NCBI RefSeq assembly: GCF_030534335.1
Contig: NZ_CP130565.1
Location: forward strand, 4,175,501-4,239,500
Length of the DNA stretch: 64,000 nucleotides
DNA from: Marivirga harenae
GTDB lineage: Bacteria; Bacteroidota; Bacteroidia; Cytophagales; Cyclobacteriaceae
Direction of reading: 5' to 3'
The notes under the pieces are model-generated. The model worked only from the letters and a program-made list of their open reading frames with translations, was not told the DNA's origin and ran no database searches. Shown piece after piece: positions 50,512 through 57,715 of the stretch. A program made the translations under genes and the position numbers. The stretch's first letter is position 1, and every line of letters begins with the position of its first letter.

Positions 50512-51549
50512 TTAATAACTATTCTCATCAATTTTTACCTTACCCCTAAAGGTCCAGAAAACAAAGCCCGTATAAATACCGACAAGAGGTACCGCTATAA
50601 ATGCTATATTCAACATATAGCCCAATGACTTTTCCGAAGCTGAAGCATTATAGAGTGTTAAACTGTAACTAGGGTCTATGGTCGAATGCAACATATTAGG
50701 GAATAATCCCACAGCTCCTATTACTAAAAGCGCAGATATAACTCCTGTTGATGAGATAAATGCGAGGCCATAGTTCTGCTTACTTACTTGCCTTGGAATA
50801 TTTGCCATCAAAAGCACCAAAACTACTGGGAGAAAAAACAACCATTCCTGTGCTTTGATATGCTCTGTAAGGTGAGGGACATATAACAAAGTATAGAAAC
50901 TTAATAAAAGTGCTGATAGAATAAAAAAGACTGTGCTATTCTTGATGATTGTGGTTAACTGCTGATACAGTAGTCCTTCAGTCTTCATTCCCAAATACAA
51001 AGCCCCATGCAACATAAAAAGCGCCAAGGCTGTAACTCCGGTCAACAAGGAAAATGGGTTTATAAAATTGAAATCTGTACTATGAGTAAATTCACCGGTT
51101 GCATCAATGGGTAAACCTTGTAGCACATTTCCTAAGACCATTCCTAAAGCAACAGCCATTATAATACTGGAAACAGAGAAGGCTATATCCCAAGTTTGAC
51201 GCCACCAGTTCATTTCTTCTTTACCCCTAAATTCTATTGAAATGGCTCGAAAAATAATCATCACCAAAAACAATATTAAAGGAATGTACAAACCAGAAAA
51301 AAGTGTTGCATAAACCGGAGGAAAAGCAGCAAAAAGGACCCCTCCTGTTATGACAAGCCAGACCTCATTTCCATCCCATACAGGACCAATAGCATTCAGT
51401 GCAATTTTCCGGTTTTCTTTTTTTCCAAGGAAAAGATGAATAGCTCCTACTCCCATATCAAAACCATCTAAAATAGCATAGCCAGTCACAACTGCTCCTA
51501 GAAGTAAAAACCACCAAATATTGTATTCTATACCTATAAAAGTTTCCAT
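50512..51549 (-). CDS. cydB: Cytochrome bd ubiquinol oxidase subunit II
   Basis: Subunit II of the cytochrome bd quinol oxidase (345 residues), an inner-membrane protein with about 8-9 hydrophobic segments. The conserved GYAILDGFDMGVGA (23-36) and GPVWDGNEVWLV (55-66) are visible. With CydA it oxidises menaquinol and reduces oxygen with high affinity. It is the last gene of methyltransferase-cydA-cydB, 48 nt after cydA. No cydX-like small subunit or cydCD is seen here. Confidence 0.95.
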   Translation of the reverse strand: METFIGIEYNIWWFLLLGAVVTGYAILDGFDMGVGAIHLFLGKKENRKIALNAIGPVWDGNEVWLVITGGVLFAAFPPVYATLFSGLYIPLILFLVMIIFRAISIEFRGKEEMNWWRQTWDIAFSVSSIIMAVALGMVLGNVLQGLPIDATGEFTHSTDFNFINPFSLLTGVTALALFMLHGALYLGMKTEGLLYQQLTTIIKNSTVFFILSALLLSFYTLLYVPHLTEHIKAQEWLFFLPVVLVLLMANIPRQVSKQNYGLAFISSTGVISALLVIGAVGLFPNMLHSTIDPSYSLTLYNASASEKSLGYMLNIAFIAVPLVGIYTGFVFWTFRGKVKIDENSY

Positions 51550-51597
51550 GATATATAGTTCGTTTTATATGGTTATGTTAACCTTCATTTAAAAATC

Positions 51598-52971
51598 CTA
51601 AGTAAAATCAGGCACAGAAGAAGACTGCTGTGGTCTCTGATCTTCCATTTTTTCATCATAGGGTCCATGTTGAATCTTCTTATTTAATAAATAGATAAAC
51701 AATAGAAACAGCAACAGATAGACAAAGAAAAATAATATCAGTGAGAACCAAATTTGATTAGCTGTTACTGCCTGAGAGAGCGCATCGGATGTTTTTAGTA
51801 GTCCATAAACTACCCAAGGCTGACGCCCCATCTCTGCTGCAAACCAGCCTACCTGGTTGGCAATCTGAGGTAAGAATACTGCCCAAACAAATACCCACAT
51901 CAACCATCGATACTCAAAAAGTTTTCCTCTCCACCAGAGAAATCCTGCAAATAGACTTAAGCCTATCAAGATCATCCCAATTGCAACCATGATATGGTAA
52001 AACTGAAATACAGCATTCACTTGAGTGGGAATTTCATCTTCTGGAAAAGCATCCAATCCCTTCACGGGTGTGGTTAAGTCTTGATGAATTAGAAAGGTTA
52101 AGCCTTTCGGGATTTTTAAGCCTACCACTTCTTTACTTTTGTGATCTACCCAACCAAAAAGATACAGATCAGCTACTTCATTTTCAGGATAATGTCCTTC
52201 GAAAGCCGCTAATTTTGCCGGTTGATTAACTGCCACCCCATCTGCTGACTGATGGCCAGTCAATAATTGCCCAATTGAAGAAACCATTGCTAAGACTAAG
52301 GCAATTTTGAAGGCTGGTTTCGCAATTTCTAAAAATTTCCCTTTCAGAATGTAATAAGCATTTACAGAAAGTACCAAAAATGCACCCGCTAAAAAGGCTC
52401 CAATAATAACATGAGAAAGCCTGTCAACCGAAGAAGGGTTAAACACCATTGCCCAGAAATCTGTGATCTCTGCTTTTTGGTTTAGACCCTCTCCTACAAT
52501 CTTATACCCTGCAGGCGTTTGCTGCCAGCTGTTGGCTACAACTATCCATACTGCAGAGAACATAGATCCTAAAGCAACTCCTATAGTCGAAATAAAGTGA
52601 ACAACTGGTTTTACTCTATTCCAACCAAACAGAAGAACTCCAAGAAATCCTGATTCTAATGCAAATGCAAATAAGCCTTCAGCAGCTAAAGCAGAACCAA
52701 AAATATCACCAACATAGCGGGAGTAAGTAGCCCAATTTGTACCAAATTCAAATTCCATTACGATCCCTGTAGCTACTCCAATTCCAAAAATAAGTGCAAA
52801 TATCTTGACCCAGAAACGAGTCATTTTATGATAAATCTCATTTTTCGTTCTCAGATACATCCCTTCCATAATAACCAAAATCACCCCTAAACCTATACTT
52901 AAAGGCGGGTAGATATAATGGAAGGCAATTGTAAAAGCAAACTGGACGCGAGCTAGAATTTCGGTTTCCAT
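51598..52971 (-). CDS. cydA: Cytochrome bd ubiquinol oxidase subunit I
   Basis: Subunit I of cytochrome bd (457 residues), carrying heme b558, b595 and d. The N-terminal [20 protein letters not shown] (9-28) includes the heme-ligand His18. The quinol-binding loop region lies near 250-300, and [13 protein letters not shown] (about 395-407) is the conserved segment after the Q loop. The Q loop is short, as in most non-enteric CydA. It is 19 nt downstream of a methyltransferase gene and cotranscribed with cydB. Confidence 0.96.
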   Translation of the reverse strand: METEILARVQFAFTIAFHYIYPPLSIGLGVILVIMEGMYLRTKNEIYHKMTRFWVKIFALIFGIGVATGIVMEFEFGTNWATYSRYVGDIFGSALAAEGLFAFALESGFLGVLLFGWNRVKPVVHFISTIGVALGSMFSAVWIVVANSWQQTPAGYKIVGEGLNQKAEITDFWAMVFNPSSVDRLSHVIIGAFLAGAFLVLSVNAYYILKGKFLEIAKPAFKIALVLAMVSSIGQLLTGHQSADGVAVNQPAKLAAFEGHYPENEVADLYLFGWVDHKSKEVVGLKIPKGLTFLIHQDLTTPVKGLDAFPEDEIPTQVNAVFQFYHIMVAIGMILIGLSLFAGFLWWRGKLFEYRWLMWVFVWAVFLPQIANQVGWFAAEMGRQPWVVYGLLKTSDALSQAVTANQIWFSLILFFFVYLLLFLLFIYLLNKKIQHGPYDEKMEDQRPQQSSSVPDFT

Positions 52972-52990
52972 AATTGATAGTATTAATTTA

Positions 52991-53584
52991 TTACTTTTCG
53001 GCTATAAGTCTGATAACATCAGCTTTTCCCTGGTGAAAATTACCTTCTGACAAATTTATCTCTAAAACCTCTAGTTTTTCAATGTTCAAATCTTCGAAGT
53101 CTTTAGAAAGCATCTCTTCAGTATAAAGCATGTCAATATTTTTAGGTCCACCTGATGCATTTTCCATTTGCTTGGGATTAAAGGCTTCCAATATCAACTT
53201 CCCTCCTGGCTTCAACCATTTAACCGCTTTCTGATGAGCAATTTTTCTTAATTCGGCTGGGAAATGTGCATAAATCAAAGCTACCACATCAGCAGAATCT
53301 TCTTTAAAATCTTTTTCTCGCATGTCCGCTACCTCAAAAACAGGATACACCATTTCTTGTTTAGCAAGAGCTCTTGCTTTCTCTTTTGCTGAAGGACTAA
53401 AATCAAAAGCGTTGACTTCCCAGCCTTTTTTAGCTGCGTAAACTGCATTTCTTCCTTCCCCATCGCAGGGCAAAATGATTTTACCTATTGGTAAAACCGC
53501 TAAAACATCACGAAAAAATTCATTGGGCTCAGTGCCATAGATGAATTCCTCTTTCGCATATCGTTCATTCCAAAATTCTTTCAT
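52991..53584 (-). CDS. Class I SAM-dependent methyltransferase
   Basis: A 197-residue Rossmann-fold methyltransferase of the TehB/thiopurine-like group. It opens with FWNERYAKEEFIYGTEPNEF. The SAM-binding motif I is IILPCDGEGRNAVYAA (36-51), followed by NAFDFSPSAKEKA and VADMREKDF. The substrate is unknown; related proteins methylate metalloids, thiols or sulfide. It stands directly upstream of cydAB (19 nt), so it probably shares their transcript. The linkage with the oxidase and nearby rhodaneses hints at detoxification. Its start lies only 21 nt after a rhodanese-cluster terminator. Confidence 0.85.
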   Translation of the reverse strand: MKEFWNERYAKEEFIYGTEPNEFFRDVLAVLPIGKIILPCDGEGRNAVYAAKKGWEVNAFDFSPSAKEKARALAKQEMVYPVFEVADMREKDFKEDSADVVALIYAHFPAELRKIAHQKAVKWLKPGGKLILEAFNPKQMENASGGPKNIDMLYTEEMLSKDFEDLNIEKLEVLEINLSEGNFHQGKADVIRLIAEK

Positions 53585-53604
53585 TCTTTAAATCTGAATT
53601 AAAA

Positions 53605-53626
53605 AAAGCCGGCTTTAACCGGCTTT
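53605..53626 (-). terminator. Terminator between rhodanese cluster and methyltransferase
   Basis: AAAGCCGG (53605-53612) pairs with CCGGCTTT (53619-53626), with a 6-nt loop. On the minus strand seven T residues follow. It ends the rhodanese transcript but lies only 21 nt before the next start codon. Confidence 0.8.
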
Positions 53627-53635
53627 ATCATCTTT

Positions 53636-53842
53636 CTATTTATTTTGAACATCGCAACTTCCACTGGCACAACTTCCGCCTCCACAGCCTTGATTAAGCA
53701 AAGCTAAAAAAGTGAACAATACACCTACTGAGCCTGCGAATATTTCTGACTCCGTGATGCCCACAAAAACTAAATAGAGACCTATTGCTAAACGAAGCCA
53801 GCGCATAAAACCCCATGGAGTACGAATTATAGCTTTAATCAT
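53636..53842 (-). CDS. Small membrane protein with Cys-rich tail
   Basis: A 68-residue protein with two hydrophobic segments (about 15-30 and 35-50), similar in layout to the DUF2892/YgaP C-terminal membrane unit. It ends in a flexible tail with C-GGGS-C-ASGS-C (Cys53, 58, 63). The ATG lies in a 4-nt ATGA overlap with the preceding rhodanese stop, so the two are coupled. It could anchor sulfur transfer at the membrane, with the tail as sulfur or metal acceptor. The tail role is inference. Confidence 0.8.
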   Translation of the reverse strand: MIKAIIRTPWGFMRWLRLAIGLYLVFVGITESEIFAGSVGVLFTFLALLNQGCGGGSCASGSCDVQNK

Positions 53843-54153
53843 TCTATTTTTCGATTGAGGGAGGTCCAAGCACCACCGTTGTAGACTTTTTCGTACCCTT
53901 TTGATTTCAAAATATTCTTGGCAGTTCCACTTCGCATACCTGAAGCACAACAGGTGATAATTGTCTTATCTTTATTTTTCAATTTCGATAAATTTGAGCC
54001 AATACTATCAACCGGAATATTCATTGCATTTTTAATATGCCCTTGTTGAAATTCACCTTTGGTTCTCACATCTACTATGATCGCACCTTCGTCTACCAAT
54101 GCTTTCATGTCAACTGCAGGCCCTAATCCGAATAATCTTCTTAAGAAACTCAT
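53839..54153 (-). CDS. Single-domain rhodanese (second of pair)
   Basis: A 104-residue rhodanese. The domain covers almost the entire protein after a short N-terminal helix. Active cysteine is Cys69 in TCCASGMRSG, with a second Cys at 68. The IIVDVR (25-30) and GHIKNAMNIPV (38-48) motifs are present. It transfers sulfur from thiosulfate or persulfides to thiol acceptors. The start overlaps the upstream rhodanese gene by 4 nt. The frame is open farther upstream, but ATG 54153 gives the correct coupling. Confidence 0.88.
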   Translation of the reverse strand: MSFLRRLFGLGPAVDMKALVDEGAIIVDVRTKGEFQQGHIKNAMNIPVDSIGSNLSKLKNKDKTIITCCASGMRSGTAKNILKSKGYEKVYNGGAWTSLNRKIE

Positions 54154-54413
54154 AGGCTCATCGCATAATTTTCTGCTGCAAACCAAGACCCACCATTGTG
54201 ACATTCAATTCCTTTTGATTGCAACATTTGTTGTGCCATTCCGCTTCTGTTTCCTGAAGCACAACACAGAATAATTTCACCCTCCATTTTTTCAATCTCT
54301 TGAACTCTGGATTCGACCTCATTTAAAGGGATATTCATTGCTCCCTCTGCATGTCCCATTGCGAACTCTCCCTCTGACCTCACGTCAATAATCGTTTTAT
54401 TTGAATTACTCAT
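54150..54413 (-). CDS. Single-domain rhodanese (first of pair)
   Basis: An 87-residue rhodanese, among the shortest intact forms. Its motifs are IIDVRSEGEF (8-17), GHAEGAMNIPL (20-30), and the active site Cys51 in CCASGNRSG (50-58). It heads the rhodanese-rhodanese-membrane protein operon, each gene overlapping the next by 4 nt. A GTAAC-N4-GTTAC palindrome lies 59 nt upstream of the ATG, shared with the MBL-rhodanese and TauE promoters. ATG 54413 is chosen because the upstream extension of the frame crosses that operator. Confidence 0.88.
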   Translation of the reverse strand: MSNSNKTIIDVRSEGEFAMGHAEGAMNIPLNEVESRVQEIEKMEGEIILCCASGNRSGMAQQMLQSKGIECHNGGSWFAAENYAMSL

Positions 54414-54471
54414 TTCCTTCCTTACGTTTTGAATTAAAGTGCTAATTAACAGACTTTCTGAGTATAGAATA

Positions 54472-54485
54472 GTAACAGAAGTTAC
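54472..54485. promoter_or_regulatory. GTAAC-N4-GTTAC palindromic operator (site 3)
   Basis: GTAAC-AGAA-GTTAC, upstream of the rhodanese operon. The minus-strand flank (TAT directly after GTTAC) is the same as at site 1. It is probably bound by the same dimeric regulator. Confidence 0.6.
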
Positions 54486-54591
54486 ATTAACCCTTGACGT
54501 AAAACACAAAATAAATTTACCACCATAAAGTAAGTAGTTGCAGAGTTGAAGGCTGTTGGCTTGAAACCTGTTTTCATAATTCTTTTCCTAT

Positions 54592-54666
54592 TTAAGTTTC
54601 GTTCTTTTTATAGTTTTTAACAAGGTCTGCTGTTTTACCGGTCTTCTCTTCTTTAGATGATGCCAT
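54592..54666 (-). CDS. Possible 24-residue polypeptide
   Basis: A short ATG-to-TAA frame on the minus strand: lysine-rich and hydrophilic, beginning MASSKEEKTGK and ending KKNET. It has an A-rich leader. No family is recognised. It may be a real small protein or chance; there is no independent support beyond composition. Confidence 0.3.
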   Translation of the reverse strand: MASSKEEKTGKTADLVKNYKKNET

Positions 54667-54803
54667 ATTGTATTTTATTTCTATGTTTCAAAATCACCCA
54701 TTAGTTAAACTGTTCTTGTGTGCATATTTTTGCGTAAAATTAAAAAATAAATTGCAATGTGTATTTCACATTAATGTTAGCTGTAAGTTGGGCTGTGAGA
54801 ATT

Positions 54804-55448
54804 TCACTCTGTATGCTTTGGGAACAATAATTCTGTACGTTTTTCCATTTCTGATGCAATCGTACGTCCATCTTCGTCCAGTTCTTTTAGCTTTCTAATA
54901 ATATTATGGTAGCTATCAACATCGTTGTCTTGGCTTAATTTAAACACCGCATCAATTTCTTCCACTTCAATTTCAAAACCTGCTATTAATTGGAGGGTCC
55001 TACGTTTGAAATCTTCTGGTAAATTGTCATAAACTGTGGCCGAACGCTGGTTTTGACCTTCAAAATGCAGAGAGGTCATCTGAAGAATCTCTGCGAGTTC
55101 GTCCTCATTCACGAATCTTAAGACTCCCTTTACATGCACACTCATATAATTCCATGTTGATGCCGTGTTGGGATTCTGGTACCAAGTCGCGCTAACATAA
55201 GTGTGCCGGCCTGTAAAAACAGCAAGGACATTTTCATTATGTAAAAATGCCTTATGGTGATCAGTACCTTTCATTAAATGTCCTCTTAGTACTTCCTTTC
55301 CATTGCTATTTTCAAGAAATAGTGGCAGTTGAGTTGCAGTAGGTCGGCCATCTAAATCACAACCCGACAAAAATGCAAAAGGGTACGCACTAATAAAATC
55401 TTTAATTACTTTCTTGTCTTTTTCTCGATAGCGTGGAAGATTATACAT
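54804..55448 (-). CDS. paiB: PaiB-type FMN-binding protein
   Basis: A 214-residue protein of the PaiB family with a split-barrel flavin-binding fold. Characteristic segments are the N-terminal MYNLPRYREKD, ATQLPLFL (38-45), LRGHLMKGTDHH near 55-66, and VFTGRHTYVSATWYQNP (about 77-93). In Bacillus PaiB is a transcriptional regulator of proteases and sporulation; in other bacteria the role is unknown and may be flavin-dependent. A GNAT acetyltransferase gene lies 14 nt upstream, echoing the PaiA (GNAT)-PaiB pairing. Confidence 0.9.
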   Translation of the reverse strand: MYNLPRYREKDKKVIKDFISAYPFAFLSGCDLDGRPTATQLPLFLENSNGKEVLRGHLMKGTDHHKAFLHNENVLAVFTGRHTYVSATWYQNPNTASTWNYMSVHVKGVLRFVNEDELAEILQMTSLHFEGQNQRSATVYDNLPEDFKRRTLQLIAGFEIEVEEIDAVFKLSQDNDVDSYHNIIRKLKELDEDGRTIASEMEKRTELLFPKHTE

Positions 55449-55462
55449 TTTTTCTTTTCTGG

Positions 55463-55939
55463 TTACCTTTTTAGTTCATATACAAAGCATGGCACCTCAT
55501 CAAATTCCCTTTCCTCAATGAATTCGAAACCAAGCTTTAGATAAAATTTATGTGCTCTGACATTAGATTTTAATGGATCGATAAGAATACCGGTAACAGT
55601 AGGGTCAGCAAAACATCTCTCAATGGCAAGCTTCATCATTTTTGTTCCGTAACCTTTGCCTAAGTCATTTTCCTCTCCAATCCAGATATCAATTGCTCTT
55701 TTATTCCTTGCTACTTTCCCCCAATAGCGAGTTTCTTCTAGGAACGGATCAATAATCTGAACAAAACCGATGGGCTGATGATCTTTCTCAGCTACCAGTT
55801 GTTCTCTCCAAACAGGATTGCGATTTAATTCAATTTCCCAATTCCAATCATCTTCAGGATCAGAATCAACAACATGTTGCTTTGTATCCCAATACTTGAG
55901 TAATTTTAGATCCTGTATGCTAGCTAATCTTAATTTCAT
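55463..55939 (-). CDS. GNAT-family N-acetyltransferase
   Basis: A 158-residue acetyltransferase. The acetyl-CoA loop is in DLGKGYGTKMMKLAIE (about 100-115), and the C-terminal strand has KSNVRAHKFYLKLGFEFIEE (about 130-149). The N-terminal part (about 1-60) resembles AacA/aminoglycoside 6'-acetyltransferase-type proteins, including WDTKQHV and DDWNWE segments, but substrate is not proven. It is 14 nt upstream of paiB, matching the common GNAT-PaiB association, where the acetyltransferase may target polyamines. ATG 55939 is chosen; the frame is open 8 codons more. Confidence 0.85.
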   Translation of the reverse strand: MKLRLASIQDLKLLKYWDTKQHVVDSDPEDDWNWEIELNRNPVWREQLVAEKDHQPIGFVQIIDPFLEETRYWGKVARNKRAIDIWIGEENDLGKGYGTKMMKLAIERCFADPTVTGILIDPLKSNVRAHKFYLKLGFEFIEEREFDEVPCFVYELKR

Positions 55940-56072
55940 TTTAAAATAGATAGTTCCTCTCAAAAAATAAGATTACACCATTTAGAACTCTCCAATTATT
56001 AATACTTCTGGATGTCAGTTGAATCCTGTGTTGGCACCTTCGCAAGACAATGTAACTAAATGTTCTTTAATA

Positions 56073-56279
56073 TTACTCATCCACATATTCTAAAATATCT
56101 CCAGGTTGGCAATCCAACACACGGCAAATGGTAGCCAAAGTGCTAAATCTAATAGCCTTAGCTTTGCCTGTTTTTAGAATTGATAGATTTGATAATGTCA
56201 AACCCACTTTTTCCGAAAGTTCATTAAGAGACATTTTTCTTTTGGCCATTTCAACATCTAAATTTATTATTATTGCCAT
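56073..56279 (-). CDS. XRE-family HTH regulator
   Basis: A 68-residue Cro/CI-type DNA-binding protein with no other domain. The helix-turn-helix is MSLNELSEKVGLTLSNLSILKTGK (16-39, written in two parts: sensor helix MSLNELSEKVG, recognition helix LTLSNLSILKTG). The C-terminal RVLDCQPGDILEY is typical of the YozG-like group. It begins 3 nt after the stop of a DUF2975 membrane protein, the usual partner. The pair is thought to be a membrane sensor and its regulator. Confidence 0.9.
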   Translation of the reverse strand: MAIIINLDVEMAKRKMSLNELSEKVGLTLSNLSILKTGKAKAIRFSTLATICRVLDCQPGDILEYVDE

Positions 56280-56282
56280 ATA

Positions 56283-56822
56283 TTAAACCGTCAACTCATT
56301 TTCGTTTTGGATTTCTACTCCTTTCTTGAAAATTGTAGCAATAATATAAATTACAGCACCCATTAAAATAAAGGCTTGACTATCAGCCCAAAAATCATTT
56401 AAATTATCGCTTGCCAATCCATGATGCATTAGATTTCTAGCAAGTTGCCTTCCAATGTGACTAATGAACCCAATCGAGAGCGTGTAATAACTAATTTTTA
56501 AAATTTGCCTGGAAACAAAAGAATTAAATGGCTTCGACAAATCCATTTTATGCATAAGCCTGATAACAACGTAAAAAAGGTGTGCTTTTAAAATGGCAAT
56601 GACTAGAATGAAGCTATAGAGACCGAAAAAATTCCATTGACTACGCTCATACATTTCAACTATGTTGAGCTTTTGATACAGATTTTCAACCATTTCAGGC
56701 TTATATAAGCTAAATACAAAATTCACTAATAATCCGCCCGCTTCAATGCAAAGGCCTATAAAAATGATATAAGCCACTACATGAAGGGCTTTGAATACGA
56801 AGTTATTTGAAATTGACATCAT
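56283..56822 (-). CDS. DUF2975 membrane protein
   Basis: A 179-residue inner-membrane protein with four hydrophobic segments (about 10-32, 65-85, 108-128 and 148-168). The family is DUF2975, which is nearly always next to a small XRE regulator of the YozG type, as here. Function is unknown, and an envelope-sensing role is inferred. The loops are basic on one side, so the termini are probably cytoplasmic. The pair has no other operon partner. Confidence 0.85.
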   Translation of the reverse strand: MMSISNNFVFKALHVVAYIIFIGLCIEAGGLLVNFVFSLYKPEMVENLYQKLNIVEMYERSQWNFFGLYSFILVIAILKAHLFYVVIRLMHKMDLSKPFNSFVSRQILKISYYTLSIGFISHIGRQLARNLMHHGLASDNLNDFWADSQAFILMGAVIYIIATIFKKGVEIQNENELTV

Positions 56823-57018
56823 AATTATGAGTTAAACAGATGGATAAAGATATTAATAATTTATTGTTACACAACAATTATATATTGCTTTTCAAATTAT
56901 TTTTATTAATTAATATGTATTTATCACTGATTCACTACTTTTCCCCGTAGACAGCTGAATATTTTACTGCCTGTGGAATTTTATCTTCTCTTCCATTTAT
57001 CCAAACTGATTTTTACTG

Positions 57019-57026
57019 TATATTTG
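57019..57026 (+). promoter_or_regulatory. -7 promoter box of the DUF4293 gene
   Basis: TATATTTG matches TAnnTTTG, 24 nt before the ATG at 57051. The -33 region has no TTG at standard spacing. Confidence 0.5.
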
Positions 57027-57050
57027 CAAAATACAAAAAAGCACTTTTAG

Positions 57051-57533
57051 ATGATTCAAAGAATTCAAACTATATTTTTATTGATTGTAGGCTTGGCTAT
57101 GTTGATGTTTTTATTTGCTCCAATTTGGCAAAAAGTAGATTCCAGCTCTGGCGCTTCTTACACCTTGACCGCTTTTTATCTCGAAATGGTTAGTGCTCCT
57201 GAAGACGGAGTTAAAAATGAATTTATGCCTTATGTGGTGCCAGGTATTTTGGGTCTCCTCGCTGTTTGTATTGCCTTCATTGCTATTGGAGTGTATAAAA
57301 AGCGCATGAGGCAAATCATGCTTTCTTCCTTAAATTCTATTCTAATTGGTACTGCATTAGGGCTTTCTGCTTACTGGGCAACTCAAGCTGAAGGGGAATT
57401 TCTACCAGGTATACAAGGAAATTATAGTTATGGTCTATTCTTACCAGCTATCGCCTTGGTTTTTAATTCGCTTGCAGTTCGTTTTATTAGAAAGGATGAA
57501 AGACTGGTACGATCAATGGACAGATTGAGATAG
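57051..57533 (+). CDS. DUF4293 membrane protein
   Basis: A 160-residue integral membrane protein with four hydrophobic segments (about 5-25, 63-82, 93-110 and 125-145). It opens with MIQRIQTIFLLIVGLAM, the signature of the Bacteroidota-specific DUF4293 family, and ends with a basic KDERLVRSMDRLR tail. Function is unknown. In many relatives it neighbours transcription or rho genes, which is not the case here. It is monocistronic. Confidence 0.9.
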   Translation: MIQRIQTIFLLIVGLAMLMFLFAPIWQKVDSSSGASYTLTAFYLEMVSAPEDGVKNEFMPYVVPGILGLLAVCIAFIAIGVYKKRMRQIMLSSLNSILIGTALGLSAYWATQAEGEFLPGIQGNYSYGLFLPAIALVFNSLAVRFIRKDERLVRSMDRLR

Positions 57534-57686
57534 ATTCAATAGTGTTGATAATTTAGGCCTCTGTATATTGGTTTATTTCAATACAGATTCGACCTTATTT
57601 TACACAACTATTAGTATTCTGTTTCTTGCACGCATTTATCAAGTCACAGATAACTTTAGCTGACAATAGCAATAAAACATATTTCA

Positions 57687-57694
57687 TACCTTTG
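57687..57694 (+). promoter_or_regulatory. -7 promoter box of the envelope cluster
   Basis: TACCTTTG matches TAnnTTTG, 21 nt before the ATG at 57716. It would give a short leader and excludes the longer in-frame start at 57626. Confidence 0.45.
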
Positions 57695-57715
57695 CCTTCT
57701 ATATCTATTAGATTT

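Larger units (their letters stand above)
54414..54803. other. 390-nt intergenic region rhodanese-paiB
   Basis: This region contains the operator at 54472-54485 and a possible 24-codon ORF on the minus strand (54592-54666). Otherwise it is AT-rich without terminator-like stems. The promoter of the rhodanese cluster must lie between about 54420 and 54490. Confidence 0.4.

Noticed and set aside
54482-54577. 31-codon minus-strand ORF upstream of the rhodanese cluster
   Set aside because: Its 3' end runs into the GTAAC-N4-GTTAC operator, and composition is unremarkable.
56051-56064. GTAAC followed by a GTT-like half site near 56.05 kb
   Set aside because: The second half is GTTCT and the spacing is five bases, so it does not match the GTAAC-N4-GTTAC motif.
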